Origin: Lentisphaeria bacterium | GTDB lineage: Bacteria > Verrucomicrobiota > Lentisphaeria > Victivallales > Victivallaceae | Length of the DNA: 64,000 nt | Assembly (NCBI GenBank): GCA_022009855.1 | Contig: CP091727.1 | Coordinates: 2,232,001-2,296,000 of the forward strand | Direction of reading: 5' to 3' | Shown: in pieces, positions 26,786 to 36,734 of the stretch | Position numbering within the stretch: position 1 is the first letter of the stretch | How the letters are laid out: every line of letters starts with the position of its first letter | Made by a program: the position numbers and the translations under genes | Notes under the pieces: model-generated | Database searches by the model: none | The model's input: the letters and a program-made list of their open reading frames with translations, nothing else | What the model was told of the DNA's origin: nothing

Positions 26786-29361
26786 ATGATGAGACCCCCG
26801 GTGTTTTTCTGCTGCCTGTTGCTTTCATTTTCTGCTGTTGCTGGACAGAGTGTGGAAAAGAAAAGCATCATTTTGTCGGAAGGGGTGGCTGTCAGAGCGC
26901 CGACAGTGAAATTACAGCTTCCGAAAAATGCGGAAATCATTCGCGGGAAGCAGAAATGGAGGCGAATCCTGAAACTTGACGTCGCTCCGGATAATGCTGC
27001 AAATGACCATGTCGCCCGCATTGCTGTTGATGTGCCGATCAACAGCGCAGTATGGGGAGAAATACTCTATCGCGGAGAAAAAATTATTCCGTTGAAAGAA
27101 AAAAGGGCGGAATTGTCTGGGAACTGCATTTCCCGGATGACTCCGGCGGCAAGGTGCTGTATGAGCCTTCCTCTGTCGACGGTACGTTCTCCTGGCGGTA
27201 TGGAATGTTTATGCGGAAACATCTTCCCGCACAAGGCGGGGAGTGCTTTTACTGGGATTGCGAAATGCATCAGGCTCTGTCGAATTTGATCTTTCTTCGC
27301 TGATTGCTGCTGCATTCGATCCGCTGAAATCGGACCGAACTGAACTTCGTCCGGAGGAAGTTCGGGAAATCGGTCTGCTGGAAACACGATTGAAGGAGGA
27401 TTTGCTGAAGAGAAAAGTAGCCGATGAAAAGGACATTCGTTCCTCTCTCGCCGTTTTGCAGGAGGACGGCAGTTTTGCCGGGATAGACTACGGATCAATG
27501 AATCGGTCCGCGTGGGCCCCCCGCACGGCATTTGAAAAATGCTTATGAATGGGCTCTGGCCTGGGCCAGACCGGGACAGAAGTTTTACCAGTGCGGTGAG
27601 CTTGCCGTGGCGATTCGATCTGCAGTTCGTTACTGGGTGAAACATCGCCCGCAGAGTGATAACTGGTGGTTCAACGATATCTTTGTGCCGGAAAAGATGT
27701 CTCAGATTCTTCTGCTGGCGCGCCCGGTTTTTTCAGCGGAAGAGTTCTCCGCCGCACTGGAGGTGTGCCGGCAGGCCGCGTTTTTACCGCGCTTTGTCGG
27801 ACATAACTTGCTTTATGTGGCAAAAAACATATTCAATCGGGCGGTTCTGGAGCGCAACCCCGTTGCACTTCAAGCCGCAATTCGCACTCTTTCGGCCGGA
27901 TTGTGTTTCGCAGAACCCGCTCCTCAGGATAATACTGCGGATTTTGGCGGACTCCGTGCTGACGGCTGTTATCAGCAACATGGATTTCAGGTTCAGTTCG
28001 GGAATTATGGCGGGGCATTTTTTCAGGACGCCGCTTATTGGGCCAATATGTGGAAAGGAACACGTTACGCTTTGAATGAAGAACAATGGGATCTGTTGCG
28101 TTATGTGGCGTTTGATGGTTTTCGCTGGGTTCTCTGGAAAGGGAATATGGATCTTCTGGCGATCGGCCGGCAGCTCGGGAGAAACGCCGCCGTCATTAAA
28201 GGGAAGATGGCTCTCCGGACTTTCGAAGCACTTGGTCATTCCGATCCGCGCGGTGCAGAACGCTACCGTATTGTAGTGGAGGAAAATGTTTCCGGAAAAA
28301 ATCAATTGACGGGGAACCGTTATTTCTGGAATTCCGGTTACATGACGCATCGTCGCGGGCTGTGGTGTGCGTCGGTTCGGATGAACTCCTGTCGAGTGAC
28401 GCCTGTTGAGGATGGTATCAACTGGGACAATGCGCTTGGACGATATTTTTCCGAAGGGGTTTGTCTGATCTATCGGACCGGCCGGGAATACGAGAATATC
28501 ACTCCCTGCTGGGATTGGACGAGGTTGCCCGGAACTACGCTTCCTGCCTCCCCGATCCGCACTTCAGAAGAGAGCGAGAAGATCGGACTGCGATGCGGAA
28601 CTCGGCCGCCGCGCTGGACTTTCAGCCGGAGTTGGCGACTGAAAGGGGAAAGCATTTTTACCGGTGGCGTCAGCGACGGAATCCATGGCATCGCTGCGCA
28701 TGTTCAGAATATTGACGGGGTCCGGGCAAAAAAAGCATATTTCTTTGACACGGATGCGATTTATGAGCTCGGTGCGGCAATTGAATCGGAAAGTCCGTAT
28801 CCTGTCGCCACGACCGTCAACACTGTTTTGCGTCGCGGGGCTGTTCGACAGGGGGATGGCTGGGTGCATCACGACGATATCGGATATCGAGGTCGCGGGT
28901 GGCGAATTGTCACAGGAAAACGAGCTGGAGACTGGCGTTATCTGGAAGGAGGATTGCTGGAAGCAATGCCGGTCCGTTGTGATCTGTTTTCATTGGTGGT
29001 GGAGCATGGGACGAAAATTTCCGGAGGTACCTATGAGTTCGTCATCCTTCCGGGGATGACAGCGGAGGAGACTGCGGCATGGAACCGTTCCTATCTGCTG
29101 GCCAACAATAAAAATCTGCAGGCGGTCAAATTGGCCGATGGTACTATTGCGGCTGTGTTTCATATACCGTGGCGGTTGAAATTTTTCGAGACCGATTCGC
29201 CTGGAGTTTTCCTGATCAGGCAAAATCAGGTCTGGGCCGCAGATCCGACGGCGGAGCTGAGACAAATGACGCTTTCTCTTCATGGGCGCAGACAAATTGT
29301 CAAGTTGCCTGCGGGGGAGTGGGCGGGAAACGGAGTACAGGTTCTCTGGACTGCGCAATAA
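26786..29361 (+). CDS. Secreted polysaccharide lyase family 8 (chondroitin/hyaluronate-type) (three frameshifts)
   Basis: A signal peptide (MMRPPVFFCCLLLSFSAVAG) starts a protein of about 858 residues. Its central alpha/alpha toroid carries DNWWFNDIFVPEKMSQIL and DGCYQQHGFQVQFGNYGGAFF, which match the conserved W-rich helix and the catalytic H/Y segment of family 8 lyases. RYFWNSGYMTHRR and RLPGTTLPASPIR with FTGGVSDGIHGIAAH then match the beta-sandwich domain. Such enzymes cleave uronic-acid-containing glycans such as chondroitin sulfate, hyaluronate or xanthan by beta-elimination. The exact substrate cannot be told. Breaks: near 27100 (A6, one short), near 27238 (G4, one short) and near 27517 (C6, one extra). 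Confidence 0.85.
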
Positions 29362-29449
29362 ATTTTTTCTAAGCAATTGAATTGCTCCGGGAACGAGTCG
29401 AGTTTATTTCGGTAAAACCATGTTGCGACGCGTTGGAAGCGGTGAGGTA

Positions 29450-30410
29450 TTATCTCCCGGGTACTGTCCCGGTATTTTCTCCAAGAGAGCCGGGCCGCGG
29501 CTGCAGTTCCGCCTGGAAATAGCCGAATACGTTGTGTCCGTCATAGAGGAACGGTACCGGAGTGTTTTTCGTGTAGACCTCTTTGTTCAGGCTGGTCCGG
29601 ACCATCATGAAGGTGAAGGCGTCGCCCGGCTGCGGCGGGCGGCGGATCCACTTCGAATGGAGCTGTTCGAACGGTACGGCGATTTCGATGGAGTAACCCG
29701 CGTCTTCCCGCTTCGCCGCACAGCGGACGCCCCGGTCCGCCTGATCCCGCAGTGTGAAGAAGCCGCCCCATTCGGAAAAGATGTGCTTCCGAGCCCAGAG
29801 CTCCCCATCCGGATTGACGATGAATTCGAAATAGAGGTTCTCCTCCTTGTCCGGCCGCACGAAGAGTTCCAGCGAGTCTCCCAGATAGATCCGTTTTCCC
29901 GGCTCCCGGAAGGCGTGGATCTCCTCATCCGGGAAACGCACGGCGACATAGAGGTGGCCGTCGCGCCAGCCCGCCAGCCAGAGAGAGGGGCGGGATTGCG
30001 GCGTCTTCCCCGTTGCGGTTCATGACGAACTCCCCTGAGAAGCGCAGGGCGTCGCGCCACTCCGCCGCTTCCGGCGTACCGTCGATTCGGGGCGCGGCGG
30101 CGAGCCGGGGCAGGCGCGCGACCGGGACCGGGTGTTTCCATTGGAAGCCCAGTTCCGCCTCGTTGCGGATCCGGGCGAGCGTCTTTACCGCCTCAGGATA
30201 GAGATCCTCCCCCGGAGAACCGCGCCATAGGGATTGTACTGGCCGCGCTGGTTGGTGACGAATTCCGCCGGGGTTCCTTTGCCGCGGTCGTAGAAGGGGC
30301 GGCCGAACATGATCTCCCGGGCCGCCGCCTCCTCTTCCGGCGTATAATCGGGCGTGCGGCAGCCGGGCAGCAGCGGCAGCAGCGCGAAAAAGCAGAAGGA
30401 GCCGTCTCAT
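29450..30410 (-). CDS. Lipoprotein with CBM9-like carbohydrate-binding domain (three frameshifts)
   Basis: After repair the protein starts MRRLLLLFALLPLLPGCRTPDY, a lipoprotein signal with lipobox PLLPGC. About 90 residues later a family 9-like carbohydrate-binding domain follows: PRIDGTPEAAEWRDALRF, LWLAGWRDGHLYVAVRFPDE, LGDSLELFVRP, EFIVNPDGELWARK, GYSIEIAVPFEQL and AFTFMMVRTSL. It probably holds a glycan at the cell surface for the neighbouring enzyme. The start at 30410 overlaps the stop of that enzyme gene (ATGA). Breaks: near 30385-30389 (one extra base), 30207-30213 (C5, one short) and 30016 (C4, one extra). Confidence 0.75.
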
Positions 30411-33400
30411 CGGCACGACACCGCAATTTTGCTCCCCGCCGGAGCGCGGAAACTGCGCAGCTCATAGGGGGGCGAGGGCGAGCTCGAAGGAGCCGTTTTG
30501 CTTCCCGCCGGTGACGAGGTCGGTGCACTCGCCATTGACCGAAATCTTCACCGCTCCCGGCGCATGATGGGTATTGACCACGTAGAACCAGAGCGCTCCG
30601 CCGTGTTCGAGGGCGCGCGCCTTGATGACGTCGGTGCCGCCGGGGAGGTCATGGAACCGCTTCGCCGGAAGCGCCCGGAACGCCTTGATGAAGGGGGTGA
30701 GCAGGGGCTCCATGCCGTAACTGCCGATCAGGAATCCACCCTTGGTGATGCCGAGCAGGTCGGTATAACGCAGCGGCAGCACGTAGTGGCGCATCGCGTG
30801 GACACCCGCCGGATTCAGCGTCGAGACCCGCCACGCCTGTTCCCGGATCCACGGAGCGGTGAGCGCGTTTGGCTTGTCGCTCCAGTGCTCCTTGCGGGTG
30901 GAGCCGATGGCCGACTCCCAGTAGCGGTCGTGCATGTGGAGCCACGGGGTGCGGGCATGGAGCAGAAGTTCATAGCAGGATTGTTCGGTGTCGATCGTCC
31001 GCAGTCTCCGGTATGCGGCAGGGGAGATGCGTCGCCCTTCCCGCCAGCGGTAGTCGGCCGGATAGATGGTCTGGTCGAGGATGATGTTCGGCGCGTCCGC
31101 GAAGTATTTCGGATCGAGTCCCGCCTCGCGGTTCTTGACCGCGACGAAATCGGGATCGGTGAAACGCGGTTCACCGGTTTCCGGAATCGGAATCATGCTG
31201 TTGATGACCAGCCGCAGGTCGGCCCGGCGGGCGCTGATCCGGTCGGCGGCTTCGCGGTAGAGGGCGGCGAGTTTGCGGCAGCGCCAGTCGATCCACGCCT
31301 CTTTTGCATGGGTGAGCAGCCAGTCGGCATAGGCTTTGCCGCGCATCGGGTCTTTGCGGTCCACCGGAACCTGGATTCCGGTATCCTTTTCGAACCCTGC
31401 GATCATATAGTCGTTGTATCCGGCGGTGATGTCGCCGAACCAGAGCATGGCGTGGCGCGGCAGATGGAGAACGATCCCCTTGAATGAGGGGTGTTTTGCG
31501 CCGATCTCCAGAATCCGGTCGATGTTGGCGAAGAGCTCCCGTTTCGAATCGGGATGCAGAATGTTGAAGTTGGGTGCGGTGCCGTGCCAGCCGCCGGGAT
31601 TGGGTTTCCCGGTGCTCCAGATGGAGACCGCGGTCGAATGGAGCGAACCATCCGCGACCGATTCCGCATTGACGAGGGTTTCGGGGATCGTCATATTGTT
31701 TTGATTCATCGTGGCGAGGAATTCCAGCCCTTCGGCGTCGAATCGGGTGAGCAGCAGTTCCGAAAAAATCCCGGATGTGATTGCGCGGATTGTAGCGTTC
31801 GCCGATGAACCCGTGATACCAGACCAGCGGATAGGCGAGCAGATTCTGGCCCGAGAACTTCATGTAGGCGCTCAGCCGGTCGATCACCTGTTCAAACCCC
31901 GCCTCACTGGTGCCGTCGGCGCCGAATCCGGAATTGATGGCGGGGTCCTCGTAGTAGACGCCGACGGTGCGGGTCCAGCCGTCAACCGCCGGGGCCGGGG
32001 TGATGGCGGCGGGGGAAGTTTTCCCTCCACTCGATAGATGCGGATCTCACCCGCGGCGGCGGGCGCGTTCTCGCGGGCGCTCATGAAAATCAGCGTCACG
32101 TCGGTGCTGCGGGGGAAGTAGAGCATGCGTGAGGTCAGCATCCGGTGGCTGTTCGGGTACTCGTCACCCGTGCAGTAACCGACCTGCAGCTCATATTCAT
32201 TGGATTTCATGCGTGAGGACTGGGCGATGATGTCGCAGGTGCGTTTCCGGTCATCCGGGTAGTCCCATTCGATGAAATAGAGATGATCGGTGTCCGGCAG
32301 GTGGAAACGGAGGGCAAACCGGTCGCCGCGCTCTTCTCCCGCTTCCAGGTAGGATTTTCCCTCCACTGTTTTCGCGAGAGTCTTCCCGATGGAGAGAAAA
32401 CGTTCCGGCCCGAGCGCGGGGGAGGGGGAAATGGTTTCCAGCAGAGTGGTTTTGAGTTCCGTCCCGCCGGAGAAGGGATTTGTCGGGTGAAGAATCCGGA
32501 AGAAGTCGCCGCTTTCTCCCGCCGTCAGTCGATATCCGCCCGGAGAAAGCGCGGGCAGCCGGAGGCGGATCGTTTCGCTTTTCCCGGGCGGGAGTTCGGC
32601 AGTGCGGCCGGAAACGATGGTTTTTCCGGTTTCATCGCTCAATTTCCAGTCAAGGAACTGATCCTTCTTCGCATGGTTGGTGATTTGGAAGGCGAAACGG
32701 TCGAGCGCCTGCGGCGTCAGGTAACGGGTCAATACTTCCACCTCGCCGGAGCGGTGCGCAGAAACGAGATCCTGGATCGCCTGTTCCGACAGGGGGGCGG
32801 AGTAGATGCGCAGATCGTCCAGCAGGGCGTCCGCCTGCTCCTGATTCCGATGGCCGCCGACGAAGAAGCTGTCGATCGGAAGAGGTCGATAGCGCCGGAT
32901 TCTGTCCCGGAATTTCAGCGGGGAATCTCCATCGGCTTTGTGGGAGGCCCTCTTCCCGTCGATGTAGAGATCAGCCCCGGATTCATCCCAGGTGAAGGCG
33001 ACATGCTGCCAGATGCCGTTTCGCAGAGGCTTGGCTGAGGTGACATAGGAGTCTTTCAAGTCGCTGGTGTCGCCGCGGAGGGTGCTTCCCCATCCCCAGA
33101 GCCAGACCGCGCCCGATCCACTCCGGGGCGTCGGGCGGTCTGCGGAGAGGAATGTGTACCAGAAACGGTGATCCGCTGCTTTGATCTCTTCCTGCTGCCA
33201 TTCCGGCTTGATCCAGAGGGCGATGGTGCCGCGCTCCGGCAGCAGGTTGCCCGGGAGCGCATAGCGGAGCAGGGTCCCGGCCTTTTTCGTGGAACGGAGC
33301 GCCTGCCCGGAGAGCCCCGGAACAAATTCCAGATTTCTGGATTCCCGCGGCTTTTTTTCTCCTCTGGCCACTGCGGCTTCGGCGGTGCCGTCGAAGGGGA

Positions 33401-34002
33401 GGTGGAAGAGCAGTTCCGGTTTGATGGGTTTCCTCTTCTCCGGCGGCGGAAGCGGGGCGAATGACGCGCCGAAGATCTTCCACTCTCCCGGCGAGAGCAG
33501 GTCGAACCGCAGGTGAAGCTCCCGGAGTTTCGCTGGGGGGGGGGGGGGGAGTCGATGGCGAGGGTCTGCCGCTTCCCCGAGATGGAGGGAAGGAACCGTT
33601 TGTAGAAGTGTTTGCCTTCCGGAGTGATCCCCTCGAAGTAGAAATGAGCTTTGCCGGCTGCCGGCCCCTGCAGATCGAGCGTCAGCTGGTGGGGGACGCC
33701 GGGGAACTCCTTTTGCGGAATCGTCAGGAGCAGGAAGTTCACTTTACGGACTCCAGCCTCCTTCATGTCGTGCGTGTCGATGAGAACTCCCCGGGAATCA
33801 GGCGGGCATGGATTCGGGAGATTCCCCGCCTGTCCGGTTCCGTGGTGATTCGGGCGGCGGCTTTCCCGGCAGCGGCACGCAACAGGATCTGATTGTTGAA
33901 CTCTTTCAGTGACAAATTGTTCCATTCCGGCGTGATATCGGCGGCGATGCCGGTCAGGCAGGTCGATGTCATGAGGGAGGCGATCAGGAGATAGAGTTTC
34001 AT
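30407..34002 (-). CDS. Large secreted LamG-containing putative glycosidase (five frameshifts)
   Basis: A signal peptide (MKLYLLIASLMTSTCLTGIAA) begins a protein of about 1,198 residues. Residues about 100-190 are beta-rich. Residues about 200-390 form a LamG / concanavalin-like lectin domain (LLFHLPFDGTAEAA, GTIALWIKPEWQQEE, WQHVAFTWDESGADLYIDGKR, DALLDDLRIYSAPLSEQAI). The C-terminal roughly 540 residues look like a TIM-barrel glycosidase (VWYHGFIGERYNPRNHIRDF, LEFLATMNQNNMTIPET, GIVLHLPRHAMLWFGDI, DFVAVKNREAGLDPKYFAD, WLHMHDRYWES). The barrel family is not one I can name. Breaks near 33797, 33535-33549, 32010, 31767 and 30457. With the last repaired the protein ends APAGSKIAVSCR at 30407. 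Confidence 0.7.
33535..33549. repeat. Run of fifteen G inside a coding region
   Basis: The run encodes a proline tract on the minus strand and disrupts the frame of the LamG enzyme. It is the longest mononucleotide run seen in the window. Confidence 0.9.
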
Positions 34003-34012
34003 CGGATTCTTC

Positions 34013-34799
34013 CTATTGCTTTTCGATCCGGGCGATGTAGGCGCATTTGGTCCCTTGATTATCCATATAGAGGTCCCAGGCGAAGAGGGACTGGAAATTT
34101 TTGCAGGGAATCATGATCTTGGTCCCGTCTTTTCTATCTTCCACGCCGGTTCGGTTGTTGGTCGCACTGCCGTCCAGCGCGGCGATGTTGATGCTGAGCG
34201 CATGGCGGGCCTTCCAGTTGGAGGAATAGGTGAGCGCATTGGTCGCGTTCTGATTGAGTGCATCGAGAAAGATCGGCGTCCGGGAAGCATAGCGCACCTG
34301 CGTCATTTTCCAGTATTTCGTTTTCCATGAGTCAGTTGTTGAATCTCTGTAGTAGGATATGCCGTATATCGGCGCGTAGCAGTTCCAAGTCTCAATTCCA
34401 CTGGCAAATAAGGTGATCGGTTCAGACGGACAGCTGAACACACCGCCCCGGGAAGACTTGAATTCCGGCATGGAGATATAGGGGCTGATGAACCCTTTGG
34501 AAACCTCTCTTTCACCTTGTTTATACCAGAATTTTGTCGCAGGATCGCCGGAAATTCCTTCCCGGGCGGGCAGAATGAAGTCGTTGTTGTCGCCGGAGTA
34601 GGAGATCGCGGCAAAGCCGAGTTGTTTCAGATTGGCGAGACACTGGCTTTTGCGGGCACTCTCTCGCTTTCCCCAGTGCAGGAAGCAACATTGCAGCGAG
34701 AATCGCGATGATGGCTATCACAACAAGAAGTTCAATCAGAGTGAAATATGGGCGAACTTTTTGAAAATTGCAGTTGCATGGGCCGAATCTCTTTTTCAT
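34013..34799 (-). CDS. Pseudopilin with H-X9-DG motif (one frameshift)
   Basis: The leader (KVRPYFTLIELLVVIAIIAILAAMLLPAL) is a prepilin signal. The head domain has KSQCLANLKQLGFAAISYSGDN and the C-terminal HALSINIAALDG (H-X9-DG). A G/C run near 34676-34680 has one extra base. Repair gives LGKRESARKSQCLANL. The start at 34799 (MKKRFGP) has AAAGG six bases upstream, and an ATG two codons earlier is the alternative. It lies 11 bases after the regulator and ten bases before the LamG enzyme, in the same order as the other cassettes. Confidence 0.8.
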
Positions 34800-34810
34800 A
34801 CGCATCCTTT

Positions 34811-35871
34811 CTATTGCAGATTGACTGTGAAATGTTTCGTGGCAAGTGTCCTGTGTTCGATCCGGCTGTCTCCGGCAAACTGGCGGAGCAGCAGCTCGGT
34901 TGCGGTTTTACCGATCTCCTGATAAGGCTGTTCGTGGCACCAGCCGGCGAATCCGGGAATTTTCATTGCGACGCTGTCACAACATAGACGGCACTGCTGT
35001 TGAAAATCGATCTGAAACTCCTGCAGCAGCCGGACGGTTTCCTCGCGCAGCTCGGGCGAGTGGATCAGAAACGCATCCGGGCGTTCCCCTGCTTGCAGCG
35101 CCTCTCGAAGCTGGTTCGGCAACGTGGGGTTTGCGTAAAAAATCCTGTCAGGATTTATCTTTTTCCTGCTTCTTCAAATGCTTTCCGATAACCTCGCAGG
35201 TAGAGTTCTGCTCCGGAATCGTTCCTCATGATTCCCCAGAAAGAACTCCGCCCATCTTTTATCAGTTTTTTCCCTTCCTGATAGCTTTCCTCTACATAAT
35301 CGATTGTGATAGAACTGCATTTTTCCGGGACGTTTAAACCGAAAACCACGGTGGGTATTCGTCTGGAAATACGCTGTATCACGGGAAATCTTTCTTTTGG
35401 CGGGGCAAACCAGATCGATCCATCCAGAAAATTTTCACACAGCTCCTGATAAAATCCTTCTGGCTCCCCCCGAGTTGATGTTTACCAGGCGGACCAGACA
35501 TTGATGCTCCGTCAGGGCAATGCCGCTCGCAGCCAGCAATCCCCAGCTGTATTCATTGTAACAGTGGTTGGCGCCGTAGCCGACAAGCAATCCGATAATT
35601 CGTTTTTCAATGGCCCCGTCTTTTCCGCCGGCGCGAGAAAGGTGCCGACTCCTGTTTCGTGATCAGCACCCCGTCGCGGACCAGCTTCTCCAGTTCGCGC
35701 GTCACCGTGCAGCGCGACACCCCCGAACTGCGCCGCAAGTTCCCGCGACGAAGGCAGCTGACGGCTCTCCCCGCCGCTCCTCGTCTGCAGATCGTAGATG
35801 TAATGCTGGATCAGCAGCCGCCCGCGCGGACTCTTGTCTCGGTTCGATTTTTTGTATTTCCGTTGATCCAT
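34811..35871 (-). CDS. GntR-type DNA-binding / LacI-type ligand-binding regulator (five frameshifts)
   Basis: Reading through single-base breaks, the N-terminus is a GntR winged helix (GRLLIQHYIYDLQTRSGGES, QLPSSRELAAQFGVSRCTVTRELEKLVRDGVL, TKQGVGTFL). The remaining 280 residues are a LacI-type binding domain (RIIGLLVGYGANHCYN, ALTEHQCLVRLVNINSG, PVIQRISRRIPTVVFGL, ITIDYVEESYQEGKKLI, SFWGIMRND, PDAFLIHSPEL, EIGKTATELLLRQF). Breaks are near 35717, 35660, 35618, 35470 and 35160, all in short mononucleotide runs. It heads the minus-strand cassette ending at 29450 and has a consensus promoter with a direct repeat downstream of the -10 box. About 353 residues. Confidence 0.75.
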
Positions 35872-35891
35872 CGCGCTTCCCGTAAAAAATA

Positions 35892-35913
35892 TGATACCAG
35901 TGTGATACCAGTA
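35892..35913. promoter_or_regulatory. Tandem direct repeat, candidate operator
   Basis: TGATACCAGTG and TGATACCAGTA follow each other without spacing, one helical turn apart, directly between the -10 box and the regulator start. Their position would let a bound dimer block transcription. Confidence 0.65.
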
Positions 35914-35915
35914 AT

Positions 35916-35943
35916 ATTATACCGGATTTTTTGCGATTGTCAA
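35916..35943 (-). promoter_or_regulatory. Consensus sigma-70 promoter of the third cassette
   Basis: On the minus strand TTGACA (35938-35943) and TATAAT (35916-35921) are separated by 16 bases. The regulator start lies 45 bases downstream, after the direct repeat. Confidence 0.85.
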
Positions 35944-36272
35944 GAGGAAAGAGGAAAAAAAACGGAAATTCCCGGAACCCGCAGCGAAACCGGCGGATTC
36001 TCCGGCGGTTCCGGAGTTTGCCGGTTGCATTTTTTCGGAAGTGCGTTATGTTAAAGGGGTGTCCGTATCGGGATGGGGTCCGCCGGTGTATCGTCGCAGG
36101 GCGGAACGGTCCGGACTGCGAATGAATTTCCTTGTTCGGCAGGATGACCGGGAGCTGTTTCGTGCGGTAGTGGAACTCTAATCGGAGAGAAGTTGCGTGG
36201 CAGCCGCCGCGGGTTTTGTTTTCGGCTGATGGGATGGCGCCGCTTCTTTCGCATGGAACAGGATTGAAACTT
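35944..36272. other. Intergenic stretch between the third cassette and the XRE gene
   Basis: No convincing gene is visible. An 18-codon frame from ATG 36121 (MNFLVRQDDRELFRAVVEL) ends in TAA and may be chance. The stretch presumably carries the promoter of the plus-strand XRE and IclR genes, but no clear box pair was found. Confidence 0.4.
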
Positions 36273-36719
36273 ATGACGCTTTTGAAACACGATGCCGTTC
36301 TGCCGCGGAATACGCTTTCCCGATTCCCGGCGGATGTCCTCCCCATCGTCACGCCGCTGGTGGGATACATGGTTGCGAATATGCGCACCGTCGGAGAACT
36401 TCGCCGGCGGTGTGACGCACTGGAGAAACTCTTCTGCAAACTCTCCGGAGGCGGGCGGCAGTTTCTGCTTCCTCCCACTCCCCGGGATATCCGGGAACTG
36501 CGCAGGACGCTCCGCCTTTCTCAGAAAACCCTCGGCAATTTCGCCGGTGTGACCCGCTTTTCCGTGAGCTACTGGGAGCATGACCGCACCCATCCGAGCG
36601 CCACGTCGCGCCGTGTGATCTTCCATGTGCTTGAAACCGGCTGCTCCTCGCTGCGGCATCTGGTGGAGCAGCTGGATGCGGAAACGGCGGCTCCCGGGGA
36701 CTCCGCCGTCGACGAGTGA
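36273..36719 (+). CDS. XRE-type helix-turn-helix protein
   Basis: The 148-residue protein (from ATG 36273, with AGGAT upstream; an in-frame start at 36216 exists) has a poorly conserved N-terminal half. Its C-terminal half carries an XRE-like HTH, DIRELRRTLRLSQKTLGNFAGV followed by FSVSYWEHDRTHPS, resembling DNA-binding domains of the Cro/C1 and HigA type. It ends 15 bases before the IclR gene and is probably co-transcribed with it. Targets are unknown. Confidence 0.65.
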   Translation: MTLLKHDAVLPRNTLSRFPADVLPIVTPLVGYMVANMRTVGELRRRCDALEKLFCKLSGGGRQFLLPPTPRDIRELRRTLRLSQKTLGNFAGVTRFSVSYWEHDRTHPSATSRRVIFHVLETGCSSLRHLVEQLDAETAAPGDSAVDE

Positions 36720-36734
36720 CACCGCCATCCGGAG

